In this document: positions 7,265 through 15,560 of the stretch, one piece after another
Layout of the letters: every line of letters starts with the position of its first letter
How positions within the stretch are numbered: position 1 is the stretch's first letter
Assembly (NCBI RefSeq): GCF_040225985.1
Contig: NZ_JBBPEU010000002.1
Coordinates: 496,001-560,000 of the forward strand
Source: Shimia sp040225985
GTDB taxonomy: Bacteria; Pseudomonadota; Alphaproteobacteria; Rhodobacterales; Rhodobacteraceae
Length of the DNA: 64,000 nt
Reading direction: 5' to 3'
Notes under the pieces: generated by a model
Told to the model about the DNA's origin: nothing
The model's input: the letters and a program-made list of their open reading frames with translations, nothing else
The model's database searches: none
Translations under genes and position numbers: made by a program

Positions 7265-9442
7265 ATGCCAAGGGGATATCTGGTCAGTCTGGGCGATTTC
7301 GTGCTCGACAACAGCGACGCGATCAGCGGCGGATATACCTTTTTCACGACCGATACAGTGCTGGGCAATGGCACTTGGGAATGGAGCGGCACCTATCGCG
7401 GCACCACCTACACCAATGAAGCCGAACCGGGGGTGTATTACCTGTCGACCGATGGCGCGGTCTATTTCGTGCCGGACTATGGTGCGGTCACGACGCTGAC
7501 CTCGGCCACGGTCACGGGGGCACCGTCTTTCACGTCACGCGACGGAATCATCCGAGGCACAGGCCAGGATGAACTGATCGACGAAAACTATATCGACAAC
7601 CAGGGCGATGCGATTGACGACGGCTTTGGCGGCGGTCCGGATGGGAACAATGATACAGTTCTTGCCGAACCCGGTGACGACACCGTGCTGTCGGGGCTGG
7701 GCGATGATCTGGTCTATGGAGATCAGGGCAACGACAGCCTTCTGGGCGGCACCGGGAACGACGAACTTTATGGTGACAGGCAGGAAGCCACTACCTCGGA
7801 GTTTCTGGATTGGAGCGCGGAAGGGCCGGACGGCGGCGATCTAACGGGCGGCTTCACCCAGAATACGGGTGAAATGGACGTCACCGTCTCCTTCACCTCG
7901 TTAGGCAACAACAGTCCCGAATATACGGTTGAAACGACCGACACGATCCACCGCACCGCCGCTGATCCGTTTTCCGACAGCTCATCGTTGTTGTTGTTCG
8001 GCGATGGCGATGCCGACACGTCCCGCACCACGATCGAGTTTGCGGCGACAACCGACAGCGATGCCGGGGATGCGGTCGAAAATGTCACCTTCCGTATTTC
8101 GGATATCGACTGGGGGTCCGGCAACCACCGCGACGTGGTCACGGTCAATGCCTTCGACGCAGATGGCAACGCCGTGGCCGTCGACATCACTCCGGGGGCC
8201 AACGACTCGGTCACAGGGAACACGATCACCGCCGGTGACGTGGCCGAAGATGCTTCTGACGCGGGCGGCTCGGCCCTGATCTCGATTGCCGGCCCGGTGG
8301 TACGGATCGAAATCGACTATGCCAACGATCTTGGTGGCACGCAGGGGATCTGGGTGTCGAACGTGCATTTCGATGCGCGTTTTGTGCAGGGCGGCGACGA
8401 TTTCATCGACGGCGAAGACGGCGATGACCTGCTTTATGGGCAACAGGGTCTGGATACTCTGTTCGGCAGCGACGGCAACGACACACTTGATGGCGGCGAA
8501 GATGCCGACAGCCTTGTGGGCGGCGCCGGCAATGACACGTTCCGTGTTGCCCAAGGCGATTCCGCCGAAGGCGGCGACGGCGACGACGTCTTTATCATGG
8601 TAGACCTTGGCGAAATTGACACCGGGACGATCAATATCGTTGGTGGCGAAGGTGACGAAACCGATGGCGATGTCCTATTTCTGGAAGATGTGGGTGACCC
8701 GTCCACGCTCGTGTTCACCAACACTGACGACGATAACGGCGGCTTCAGCGGCACGTTTCAGCTGTTCGACGGCACGGTGGTCAATTTCACCGAAATCGAA
8801 GACGTCTTTGACGAAGACGGAAACACCCTGTTGCCACCCTGTTTTACCCCCGGCACGATGATCCTGACCCAAAATGGCGAACGCCCGATCGAAACCTTGC
8901 GCGCAGGAGATCTTGTCCTGACCAAGGATGACGGGTTGCAACCGATCCGCTGGATCGGATCAAGCGAGGTCGACGGGACCGATACCTTCGCGCCGGTGCT
9001 GGTCTCGAAAGAGGTCCTGACCGGGGCCCGCAAGGACCTGTTGGTGTCCCCTCAACACCGTTTTGTTATGGATGACTGGTACAATGAACTGCTGTTCGAT
9101 GACCGCGAGGTCTTTGCAGCGGCCACCCATCTCGAGGACGGACATCTCGTGCGCCGGATGCCCTGCGCACGCGTGACCTATATCCACATGATGTTCGACC
9201 GCCATCAGGTTGTTTATGCCGAAGGCGCCGCCACCGAGAGCTTTCATGCAGGCGATCTGGGCGTCTCGGCCCTGTCGCCCTTGGCGCGCGAGGCGATGTT
9301 CCGCGCCTTCCCCGAGCTGCGCGGCAATCTTGCCGCCTATGGCGACACGGCGCGCCGCTGCCTGCGCAAGCACGAAGTCGCGTTGCTGCGCCAAGCGCCG
9401 ATCAATGCCAACATCTCTCCCCGTCAGGCGATGTGCGCCTGA
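7265..9442 (+). CDS. Hint-domain RTX secreted protein
   Basis: This is a 725-residue protein. It has a short N-terminal module (MPRGYLVSLGDFVLD) that recurs in roseobacter Hint proteins, then RTX nonapeptides at about residues 130-175. A beta-rich insert of roughly 200 residues follows, then more RTX repeats at about 380-440. A C-terminal Hedgehog/intein (Hint) domain begins at Cys526 (CFTPGTMILTQNGERPIE) and includes LVSPQHRFVMDD. Hint domains self-cleave peptide bonds before the catalytic Cys, so this protein may be processed after type I secretion. The start at 7265 is chosen from this conserved N-terminus; the TTG at 7229 only gives an arginine-rich extension. The ribosome site is weak. 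A perfect CtrA box lies upstream. A surface or matrix role is inferred. Confidence 0.85.
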   Translation: MPRGYLVSLGDFVLDNSDAISGGYTFFTTDTVLGNGTWEWSGTYRGTTYTNEAEPGVYYLSTDGAVYFVPDYGAVTTLTSATVTGAPSFTSRDGIIRGTGQDELIDENYIDNQGDAIDDGFGGGPDGNNDTVLAEPGDDTVLSGLGDDLVYGDQGNDSLLGGTGNDELYGDRQEATTSEFLDWSAEGPDGGDLTGGFTQNTGEMDVTVSFTSLGNNSPEYTVETTDTIHRTAADPFSDSSSLLLFGDGDADTSRTTIEFAATTDSDAGDAVENVTFRISDIDWGSGNHRDVVTVNAFDADGNAVAVDITPGANDSVTGNTITAGDVAEDASDAGGSALISIAGPVVRIEIDYANDLGGTQGIWVSNVHFDARFVQGGDDFIDGEDGDDLLYGQQGLDTLFGSDGNDTLDGGEDADSLVGGAGNDTFRVAQGDSAEGGDGDDVFIMVDLGEIDTGTINIVGGEGDETDGDVLFLEDVGDPSTLVFTNTDDDNGGFSGTFQLFDGTVVNFTEIEDVFDEDGNTLLPPCFTPGTMILTQNGERPIETLRAGDLVLTKDDGLQPIRWIGSSEVDGTDTFAPVLVSKEVLTGARKDLLVSPQHRFVMDDWYNELLFDDREVFAAATHLEDGHLVRRMPCARVTYIHMMFDRHQVVYAEGAATESFHAGDLGVSALSPLAREAMFRAFPELRGNLAAYGDTARRCLRKHEVALLRQAPINANISPRQAMCA

Positions 9443-9455
9443 GCCACGCAGGGTG

Positions 9456-10235
9456 TCAGGCGGATTTGCGCACTGGCAGTGCCCGACGCCCGTCCGCCCA
9501 GGCCCGTACAGCCGCGCCAAAGGCCTTGAACAGGGGGCGTGAGACCGGATCATTTGCCGCGTCCCATTCGGGGTGCCACTGCACCGACAGGGTAAAGCCC
9601 GGCGCATCCTTGATATAAAGCGCCTCGGGCGTCCCATCGGGCGCATGCCCGTCGATCACCACCCGCGCACCGGCGGCCTTGATCCCCTGCCCATGCAGCG
9701 TGTTGGTCATCACCTTTTGCGACCCCATAAGATCATGGAAAACGCCGCCCTCTTCAAAAGTAACCACATGGCGCAGGGCGAACTTCTCTTCCAACGTGCC
9801 ATCGGGCGGCATCCTGTGGTTTTCACGCCCCGGCAGATCCCGGATTTCGGGATAGAGCGATCCCCCCATCGCAACGTTCACTTCCTGAAAGCCGCGGCAG
9901 ATCCCCAGAAAGGGCTGGCCGCTTTCCACGCAGGCCCGCACAAGTGGCAGGGTGATCGCATCGCGCGCCCGGTCAAAATCGCCATGCGCGTCGGTGGCAT
10001 CTTCACCATAATGCTCGGGATGCACGTTCGGGCGCCCACCGGTCAGAAGAAACCCGTCACAGTGGGTCAAGAGTTCCTCGACCGAAAGAAACCGCGGATC
10101 TGCGGGCACCAGCAGCGGCATACAGCCTGACACGCCCGAGATCGCCTCGGAGTTCATCGTGCCGCCCGCATGGGCAGGATACTGATCATTCAGCAGATAC
10201 GAGTTGCCGATAATTCCAACAACAGGGCGGGCCAT
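9456..10235 (-). CDS. Gamma-glutamyl-gamma-aminobutyrate hydrolase family (class I glutamine amidotransferase-like)
   Basis: This is a 259-residue cytosolic C26 peptidase-like protein. The nucleophile is Cys113 in the elbow FLGICRGFQEVNV. The His221 and Glu223 partners are in SVQWHPEWD. An LLTGGRPNVHPEHYGE stretch near residue 63 matches PuuD-type hydrolases, which release GABA from gamma-glutamyl-GABA in putrescine breakdown. No other puu genes lie nearby, so the substrate is uncertain and another gamma-glutamyl amide is possible. It converges with the Hint/RTX gene, with only 13 bases between the stops. An AGAGGA ribosome site precedes the ATG at 10235. Confidence 0.88.
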   Translation of the reverse strand: MARPVVGIIGNSYLLNDQYPAHAGGTMNSEAISGVSGCMPLLVPADPRFLSVEELLTHCDGFLLTGGRPNVHPEHYGEDATDAHGDFDRARDAITLPLVRACVESGQPFLGICRGFQEVNVAMGGSLYPEIRDLPGRENHRMPPDGTLEEKFALRHVVTFEEGGVFHDLMGSQKVMTNTLHGQGIKAAGARVVIDGHAPDGTPEALYIKDAPGFTLSVQWHPEWDAANDPVSRPLFKAFGAAVRAWADGRRALPVRKSA

Positions 10236-10478
10236 GCGCGTTCCTCTTCTGGTTTCCTTCTAGATAAACCGCCAAGCCGCCATTGGAAACACCCCAAGCT
10301 CCTGTCCTGTACCCGAGAGGGCGGAAACGGACAGCAGGAGGACGATATGGGGCGGATTTTCGCAATGACAACACACAAGTTACTCACAGCAATGTGCGTT
10401 GAGTTGGCCATCCCCGCCCTAGTTTGTTCACCACGCCGCGCAGCCAGCGCCGCCCAGACAAGCAAAAGGATACGACCC

Positions 10479-10964
10479 ATGAAATCGACTTTCCTGAAAC
10501 CGCTCGCCCTTGCCTTTGGCCTGACCGCAGCTTCGACCGCCTATGCGGGCTCGGCCAACATCGTTGACACCGCAGTGTCGGCTGGCAACTTCGAAACCCT
10601 CGCCGCCGCGCTGACCGCCGCTGGCCTGGTCGAGACCCTGCAGGGCGAAGGCCCGTTCACCGTGTTTGCCCCGACCGACGCAGCCTTTGCCGCCCTGCCC
10701 GAGGGCACCGTGGAGAACTTGCTCAAACCGGAAAACAAAGATCAACTGATCGCCGTGCTGACGTATCACGTGGTGCCGGGCAAGGTGATGTCGTCTGATG
10801 TGGTCACCATCGACATGGCCGAAACCGTGAACGGCGCTGATGTGGACGTCACCGTCAAAGGCGACAAGGTCATGCTGAACGACGCCAAGGTCACTGCCGT
10901 GGACATCACCGCCTCGAACGGCGTGATCCACGTAATCGACAAGGTGCTGCTGCCCGAGTCGTAA
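10479..10964 (+). CDS. Exported fasciclin (FAS1) domain protein
   Basis: This is a 161-residue protein with a Sec signal peptide (MKSTFLKPLALAFGLTAAS, cleavage near AYA-GS, residue 23). A single FAS1 domain carries the H1 motif FTVFAPTDAAFAALPEGTV and the second conserved segment LTYHVVPGKVMSSD, ending in NGVIHVIDKVLLP. FAS1 proteins are extracellular adhesion or matrix modules. The ATG at 10479 is preceded by AAAAGGA. An upstream ATG at 10347 with a strong AGGAGG is in the same open frame and would add 44 residues in front of the signal peptide; I consider it less likely. A bidirectional terminator follows. Confidence 0.92.
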   Translation: MKSTFLKPLALAFGLTAASTAYAGSANIVDTAVSAGNFETLAAALTAAGLVETLQGEGPFTVFAPTDAAFAALPEGTVENLLKPENKDQLIAVLTYHVVPGKVMSSDVVTIDMAETVNGADVDVTVKGDKVMLNDAKVTAVDITASNGVIHVIDKVLLPES

Positions 10965-10984
10965 AGACCCGCTTATCCAATACA

Positions 10985-11020
10985 GAAGCCCCGCGCGCTC
11001 ACCCGTGCGGGGCTTCTTTT
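10985..11020. terminator. Bidirectional Rho-independent terminator
   Basis: GAAGCCCCGC (10985-10994) and GCGGGGCTTC (11007-11016) form a perfect 10-bp stem followed by TTTT on the plus strand. It serves the fasciclin gene and lies just beyond the stop of the converging glcG gene. Confidence 0.88.
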
Positions 11021-11036
11021 GATTCTGGACGGACGA

Positions 11037-11462
11037 TCAGGATTCGCCGATCAGCCCTGCCGCCTCGATCCCGGCCAGCGCGGCAATGGCGTCATTGTCC
11101 GACGTGTCCCCCGTCACCCCGACCGCGCCGATCACCGCGCCCTTCTTGTCGCGCAGCAACACACCGCCCGGCACCGGGATCACCTGACCACCGTAAACGC
11201 CATTCACTGCCGCCATGAAATAGGCCTGCTGTTCGGCACGCGCCATCTGCGCCTTGCCCGCCATGCCCAGCATCACCGCGCCGTAGGCTTTGCCATGTGC
11301 AATCGCAAACCGCCCCGGTGCCGCGCCGTCTTCACGTTCGAACGCCTGCACGTGGCCGCCCGCATCCAGCACCACGACAGACAGCGGTTTGAGTTCCATC
11401 TCGCGGCCCTTTTCAAGGGACTTGCGAATGATCGTGCGCGCTTTTCTCAGAGAAATCGTCAT
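11037..11462 (-). CDS. glcG: GlcG/HbpS-like (DUF336) protein
   Basis: This is a 141-residue single-domain protein of the GlcG/HbpS family. It has the conserved VVVLDAGGHVQAFEREDGA, GKAYGAVMLG and IGAVGVTGDTSDNDAIAA segments. Family members bind haem or cobalamin-like ligands or stabilise enzymes, but the role of GlcG itself is unsettled. It lies directly downstream of the malate synthase G gene, as in glc operons of other bacteria, which supports the gene name. A 10-bp hairpin in the 82-base gap may lower its expression relative to glcB. Glycolate oxidase genes (glcDEF) are not in the window. Confidence 0.85.
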   Translation of the reverse strand: MTISLRKARTIIRKSLEKGREMELKPLSVVVLDAGGHVQAFEREDGAAPGRFAIAHGKAYGAVMLGMAGKAQMARAEQQAYFMAAVNGVYGGQVIPVPGGVLLRDKKGAVIGAVGVTGDTSDNDAIAALAGIEAAGLIGES

Positions 11463-11474
11463 ACCCAGCCTTTC

Positions 11475-11527
11475 TTCTTTTCCAAAATACTCGCGGGGAA
11501 GCCTGAAGGGGCAACCAGCCCCTTCAG
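11475..11527 (-). repeat. Intergenic hairpin plus CGAGTATTTT repeat element (copy C)
   Basis: CTGAAGGGGC (11503-11512) and GCCCCTTCAG (11518-11527) form a perfect 10-bp stem with a 5-nt loop between glcB and glcG. On the minus strand it is followed by CCCCGCGAGTATTTTGGA. The same tail in varied form follows hairpins at 31217-31266 and 50896-50957, so this is a dispersed intergenic element. It probably acts as a transcription attenuator or terminator. Confidence 0.6.
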
Positions 11528-11544
11528 TGCCCCACCCTGGCAGA

Positions 11545-13677
11545 TCACAATGACGCCTTCAGTTCCAGACGCCGCGCATGCAGCACGGGTTCGGTATAAC
11601 CCGAAGGCTGGATCCGCCCGTTGAACACCAGATCACAGGCCGCCTGAAAGGCGATCCCGTCAAAACCGGGCGCCATCGGGCGATAGGCCGGATCGTCCGC
11701 GTTCTGCCGGTCGACCACGGCGGCCATCTTTTGCATTGCGCTCATGACCTGCGCTTCGCTGACCACCCCGTGATGCAGCCAGTTGGCCAGCGCCTGCGAG
11801 GAAATGCGGCACGTGGCGCGGTCTTCCATCAGGGCCACGTCATGAATGTCCGGCACCTTGGAACACCCCACACCCTGATCGACCCAGCGCACCACATAAC
11901 CCAGAATGCCTTGCGCATTGTTTTCGATTTCCTGCTGGATATCGTCCTCTGACAGGTTCTCGCCGCTCATTACCGGAATGGTCAGCAGATCGTCCAGCGT
12001 GCCACGCGCACCGCCGGATTTGATCTCGTTCTGGCGGGCCAGAACGTCGACGGCATGATAATGCGTGGCATGCAGGGTCGCCGCGGTCGGCGACGGCACC
12101 CAGGCACAGTTCGCGCCCGATTTCGGATGGCCGATCTTCTGCTCCAGCATCGCGCCCATCAGGTCGGGCATGGCCCACATGCCCTTGCCGATCTGGGCCT
12201 TGCCCTGCAATCCGCAGGCCAGCCCGATATCGACGTTGCGATCCTCGTAGGACAGGATCCATGGCGTCGTTTTCATCTCGCCCTTGCGCAGGAAGGCACC
12301 CGCCTCCATCGAGCTGTGGATCTCGTCGCCGGTGCGGTCAAGGAAGCCGGTATTGATAAAGGCGACGCGGTGTTTCGCAGCACGGATACATTCCTTGAGG
12401 TTGACACTGGTGCGGCGTTCCTCGTCCATAATGCCGATCTTGACGGTGTGACGCGGCAGACCAAGGATGTCTTCGACCGTGTCGAAAATCCGGTCGGTAA
12501 AGGCCACTTCCTCGGGGCCATGCATCTTGGGTTTCACCACATAGACCGAGCCATGCACCGAATTGCCGCTGTCGCGTTGCAGGTCGTGCATCGCGATCAT
12601 CACGGTGGTCAGCGCATCCATCAGACCCTCGCCGATCTCTTGCCCCTCGCGGTCCAGCGCGGCGGGGTTGGTCATCAGGTGGCCGACATTGCGCACGAGT
12701 AGCATCGAGCGCCCTTTCAGAGTGGCAGCCGCGCCGCTTGCGTCGGTATAGGCCACGTCTTCGTTCAGGACACGGGTAAAGGTTTTGCCACCCTTGCTGA
12801 CCTCTTCGGCAAGATCGCCCTTCATCAGACCCAGCCAATTGCCATAAGCCAGAACTTTGTCCTCGGCATCGACACAGGCAACCGAGTCCTCGCAATCCAT
12901 GATGGTCGAGAGTGCGGATTCAAGCGTGATATCGTTGATCCCCGCCGCGTCCGTCGCGCCAATGTTGCCGTTCGGGTCAATCTCGAGAATGACATGTAAG
13001 CCGTTGTTTTTCAGCAGAACACGCGACGGCGTGCCGGCCGCCCCGACATGGCCGGCAAACTGGGCAGGGTCTTTCAGAGCGGGCACCAAAGCGCCATTTT
13101 CCACGGCCAGCCCCGAAATATCGGCCCATGAGCCGTTCGCCAGCGGCACGCTGCGATCCAGAAAATCGCGGCCCCAGGCAATCACGCGGGCCCCACGGGC
13201 GGCATCGTATCCGCCGCCGGTGGGCAGGTCTCCCATGGCATCGGTCCCATAAAGCGCGTCATACAGTGACCCCCAGCGGGCATTGGCCGCATTCAGGGCA
13301 AAGCGGGCATTGGTGATCGGTACAACCAACTGGGGCCCCGGCACCATCGCGATCTCGGGATCGACATTGGCGGTTTCGATCTCGAAATCCCCGCCCTCGG
13401 GCAGAAGATAGCCGATCTCTTGCAGATAGGCGCGATAGGCGGCTGAATCATGGGCCTGGCCCTTGCGGGCGCTGTGCCATGCGTCCAGCTTTTGTTGCAT
13501 CTCTTCACGCACGGCAAGAAGACGGCGGTTTTCCGGCCCCAACTCGTGCGCCAGAAGGCTCAGGCCCTGCCAGTAGGTCTCGACACTCACACCGGTGCCC
13601 GGCAGCGCCTGGTCCTCGATGAATGCAACCAACGCAGGGTCGACCTGCAACCCGAATTTCTCGATACGTTCCGACAT
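11545..13677 (-). CDS. glcB: Malate synthase G
   Basis: This is a 710-residue protein, close to the 723 residues of the E. coli isoform G. It condenses glyoxylate with acetyl-CoA to malate in the glyoxylate shunt and in glycolate use. It has conserved TIM-barrel segments such as MDCEDSVACVDAEDK, NVGHLMTNPA, MHGPEEVAF and MDEERRTSVNLKECI. The late SQALANWLHHGVV segment lies near the C-terminal catalytic aspartate. The start is ATG at 13677, nine bases after GAGAGG. A GTG nine bases earlier directly abuts that site and is less likely. A palindrome at 13730-13747 lies in the promoter region. glcG follows. Confidence 0.97.
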   Translation of the reverse strand: MSERIEKFGLQVDPALVAFIEDQALPGTGVSVETYWQGLSLLAHELGPENRRLLAVREEMQQKLDAWHSARKGQAHDSAAYRAYLQEIGYLLPEGGDFEIETANVDPEIAMVPGPQLVVPITNARFALNAANARWGSLYDALYGTDAMGDLPTGGGYDAARGARVIAWGRDFLDRSVPLANGSWADISGLAVENGALVPALKDPAQFAGHVGAAGTPSRVLLKNNGLHVILEIDPNGNIGATDAAGINDITLESALSTIMDCEDSVACVDAEDKVLAYGNWLGLMKGDLAEEVSKGGKTFTRVLNEDVAYTDASGAAATLKGRSMLLVRNVGHLMTNPAALDREGQEIGEGLMDALTTVMIAMHDLQRDSGNSVHGSVYVVKPKMHGPEEVAFTDRIFDTVEDILGLPRHTVKIGIMDEERRTSVNLKECIRAAKHRVAFINTGFLDRTGDEIHSSMEAGAFLRKGEMKTTPWILSYEDRNVDIGLACGLQGKAQIGKGMWAMPDLMGAMLEQKIGHPKSGANCAWVPSPTAATLHATHYHAVDVLARQNEIKSGGARGTLDDLLTIPVMSGENLSEDDIQQEIENNAQGILGYVVRWVDQGVGCSKVPDIHDVALMEDRATCRISSQALANWLHHGVVSEAQVMSAMQKMAAVVDRQNADDPAYRPMAPGFDGIAFQAACDLVFNGRIQPSGYTEPVLHARRLELKASL

Positions 13678-13729
13678 GCTTTCCACCCTCTCAAGTACAC
13701 AACGGCATACCGGAACGAGTTAGAACAAA

Positions 13730-13747
13730 AGTTTCCTATAGGCAACT
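13730..13747. promoter_or_regulatory. Near-perfect 18-bp dyad upstream of glcB
   Basis: The sequence AGTTTCCTATAGGCAACT is symmetric except at one base pair and is centred about 62 bases before the glcB start codon. It lies in an AT-rich stretch that also contains likely promoter elements. It has the size of a dimeric regulator's operator, which would fit substrate control of malate synthase. No regulator gene is adjacent. Confidence 0.4.
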
Positions 13748-13788
13748 AAATTGGTTATTTCGATTTACCAAAATCACATATCAGAAAA

Positions 13789-13968
13789 TCAAGTAAATGA
13801 TTTTGCGCGGCCTTCTGGGGCCTTCTCCGACCGATGGCGGCGACAGCGGTCGGAACAATAGCGCACCTGATCCCAACAGTCCTTCCATTTGCGCCGCCAC
13901 GTGAACGGGCGGCCACAGGTCGCGCAAATCCGAGTGGGCAGGTCGCCCTTCTTGCGGTGACGCGCCAT
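13789..13968 (-). CDS. DUF2256 small zinc-ribbon-like protein
   Basis: This is a 59-residue basic protein beginning MARHRKKGDLPTRIC. It has the pattern CATC (residues 15-18), Cys31, and YCSDRC (Cys38, Cys42), plus a tryptophan-rich centre (TWRRKWKDCWDQV). This is the DUF2256 pattern, a probable metal-binding ribbon. Its ATG at 13968 overlaps the stop codon of the photolyase gene by one base (TGATG), indicating translational coupling. DUF2256 genes are commonly found beside, or fused to, photolyase/cryptochrome genes, so a partner role is inferred. It is short enough to be missed by length-limited gene calling. Larger frames over the same DNA have no such conservation. Confidence 0.85.
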   Translation of the reverse strand: MARHRKKGDLPTRICATCGRPFTWRRKWKDCWDQVRYCSDRCRRHRSEKAPEGRAKSFT

Positions 13969-15461
13969 CAGAAGCCAAAATCCAGTTGCGCCGCGTCGTC
14001 CTTGCGGCGGCGCTTGCGCGGGAGGCGGGTCTTGCGACTGGCATGGCGCTTGACGATGCCCTGTGCCTCTTCGCGAAAGCCCGCGCCGCGACGTCTGGCC
14101 CAGACGGTTTCGCGCGCTTTGCGGGCCGCCTGCTCAAGATCGACAACTGGTGCAGGATAGCGCAGTTTATCAAACCCCGGCCATAGCCACGGTGTTTGCA
14201 GGAACATGTCTGGCACGGCCTCAAGTTCCGGCACCCAGCGGCGCGTGAACACACCGGTCGGGTCCTGATCCTGCCCCTGCTTGACGGGGTTGTAGATGCG
14301 GATCGTGTTCATGCCGGTGGTGCCCGACTGCATCTGCACCTGTGGCCAGTGGATGCCCGGTTCATAATCGGTGAACTGTCGGGCCAGATGCCGCCCGGTC
14401 GGGCACCAGTCCAGCCACAGATGATACGAGGCAAAGGCCATAAGCATCGAGCGCATCCGGAAATTGAGCCATCCGGTCGCCCGCAGGCTGCGCATACAGG
14501 CATCGACAAATGGCACACCGGTCGCACCTTCGCACCAGCGATCCAGCCTCTCGGCGTCGGGAATTTCGGGGCGCATCCCTTCATAGGCCGAATGCAGACA
14601 TTGCCATTCCAGTGCGGGCTGGTCTTCGAGTTTCTGCATGAAATGGTCCCGCCATGCGAGGCGGGATTGAAAGGATTTGAATGATCCGCTCCACCCGTCC
14701 CGGCGCCCTTCGGCGCGTACCGCTTTTTGGCGCACACTGGTGCGTTGGGCCACCTCGCGCACCGAAAGCGTGCCAAAGGCCAGATGCGGGCTGAGACGGG
14801 AACAGGCCACGGCCCCGTCCAAGGGCGAGGACATGGCCTTGCGATAAGTGCGGCCACGGACGTGCAGGAAACTGTCGAGCGTCGCAAGACCTGCGGTCCG
14901 CCCGCCCGCCTGGCGATCCGGACAGTAATCATGCAGGCTAAGATTGGGCCATGCATCGGACCGCAGTTGCGGGCCGTGATCCCCCCGCGGCACAGGGATG
15001 GGCTTCGCCGCCATGTACCGGTTGCGATGTCTCGCCCAGTCATCCCGATTCGAAAGGCGCCGGACCACGCCGCTTTGGGGCAGCTCGTGCCAGCGTACCC
15101 CTGCCCCGTGCGCCCAATCCGCAACCGCGCGATCCCGCTGAAAAGTCCAGTCGTTGCCGATCTCCTCGTGACTGACCAGATGCGTCGCGCCGGTTTCGAC
15201 GCGCAGGTCCTCAAGCACCTGCACCGCCGCGCCCACCCTCAGACACATAGGCAAGCCGATCCCTGCCAGCGCCTGTTCCAGATCTGCCACGCTTTCCCGT
15301 ACGAATTCGAACTGGCGTCCGGCGCTGTCGGGCAATTGCCAATAACCCGGCTCGACAATGAAGACCGGCACGACACGCCCCAGCCGCGCCGCCCACGCAA
15401 GCGCGGGATGGTCAGAGATACGCAGATCGCGTTTGAACCAGAGAAGCACCGTGTCCGTCAT
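13968..15461 (-). CDS. Photolyase/cryptochrome family flavoprotein
   Basis: This is a 497-residue protein. It has an N-terminal photolyase alpha/beta domain (VLLWFKRDLRISDHPAL) and a C-terminal FAD-binding helical domain with NFRMRSMLMAFASYHLWLDW, LARQFTDYEPGIHWPQ, and IRIYNPVKQGQDQDPTG followed by RRWVPEL. Family members repair UV photoproducts using blue light or act as light sensors. The usual NNGGWQWAAGTG box is replaced by a HWPQVQMQSGTTG-type segment, which marks a divergent subgroup and leaves repair versus signalling open. The basic lysine/arginine-rich C-terminal tail may bind DNA. The start at 15461 (MTDTVLLW) is clear. The longer open frame to 17084 is the antisense of pepN. Confidence 0.9.
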   Translation of the reverse strand: MTDTVLLWFKRDLRISDHPALAWAARLGRVVPVFIVEPGYWQLPDSAGRQFEFVRESVADLEQALAGIGLPMCLRVGAAVQVLEDLRVETGATHLVSHEEIGNDWTFQRDRAVADWAHGAGVRWHELPQSGVVRRLSNRDDWARHRNRYMAAKPIPVPRGDHGPQLRSDAWPNLSLHDYCPDRQAGGRTAGLATLDSFLHVRGRTYRKAMSSPLDGAVACSRLSPHLAFGTLSVREVAQRTSVRQKAVRAEGRRDGWSGSFKSFQSRLAWRDHFMQKLEDQPALEWQCLHSAYEGMRPEIPDAERLDRWCEGATGVPFVDACMRSLRATGWLNFRMRSMLMAFASYHLWLDWCPTGRHLARQFTDYEPGIHWPQVQMQSGTTGMNTIRIYNPVKQGQDQDPTGVFTRRWVPELEAVPDMFLQTPWLWPGFDKLRYPAPVVDLEQAARKARETVWARRRGAGFREEAQGIVKRHASRKTRLPRKRRRKDDAAQLDFGF

Positions 15462-15560
15462 ACAGCCCGAGATAGCGGCGCCCCGTCGATTGAAAAGCCT
15501 CCTTGCGACCAAATCAGGATCAGCTACATCTTCTTGGACGGACTTTTGCAGGAGAATACG

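Noticed and set aside
10170..10478. Full-length extension of the fasciclin frame to 10170
   Set aside because: It overlaps the promoter and start of the divergent hydrolase gene and would hide a clear signal peptide.
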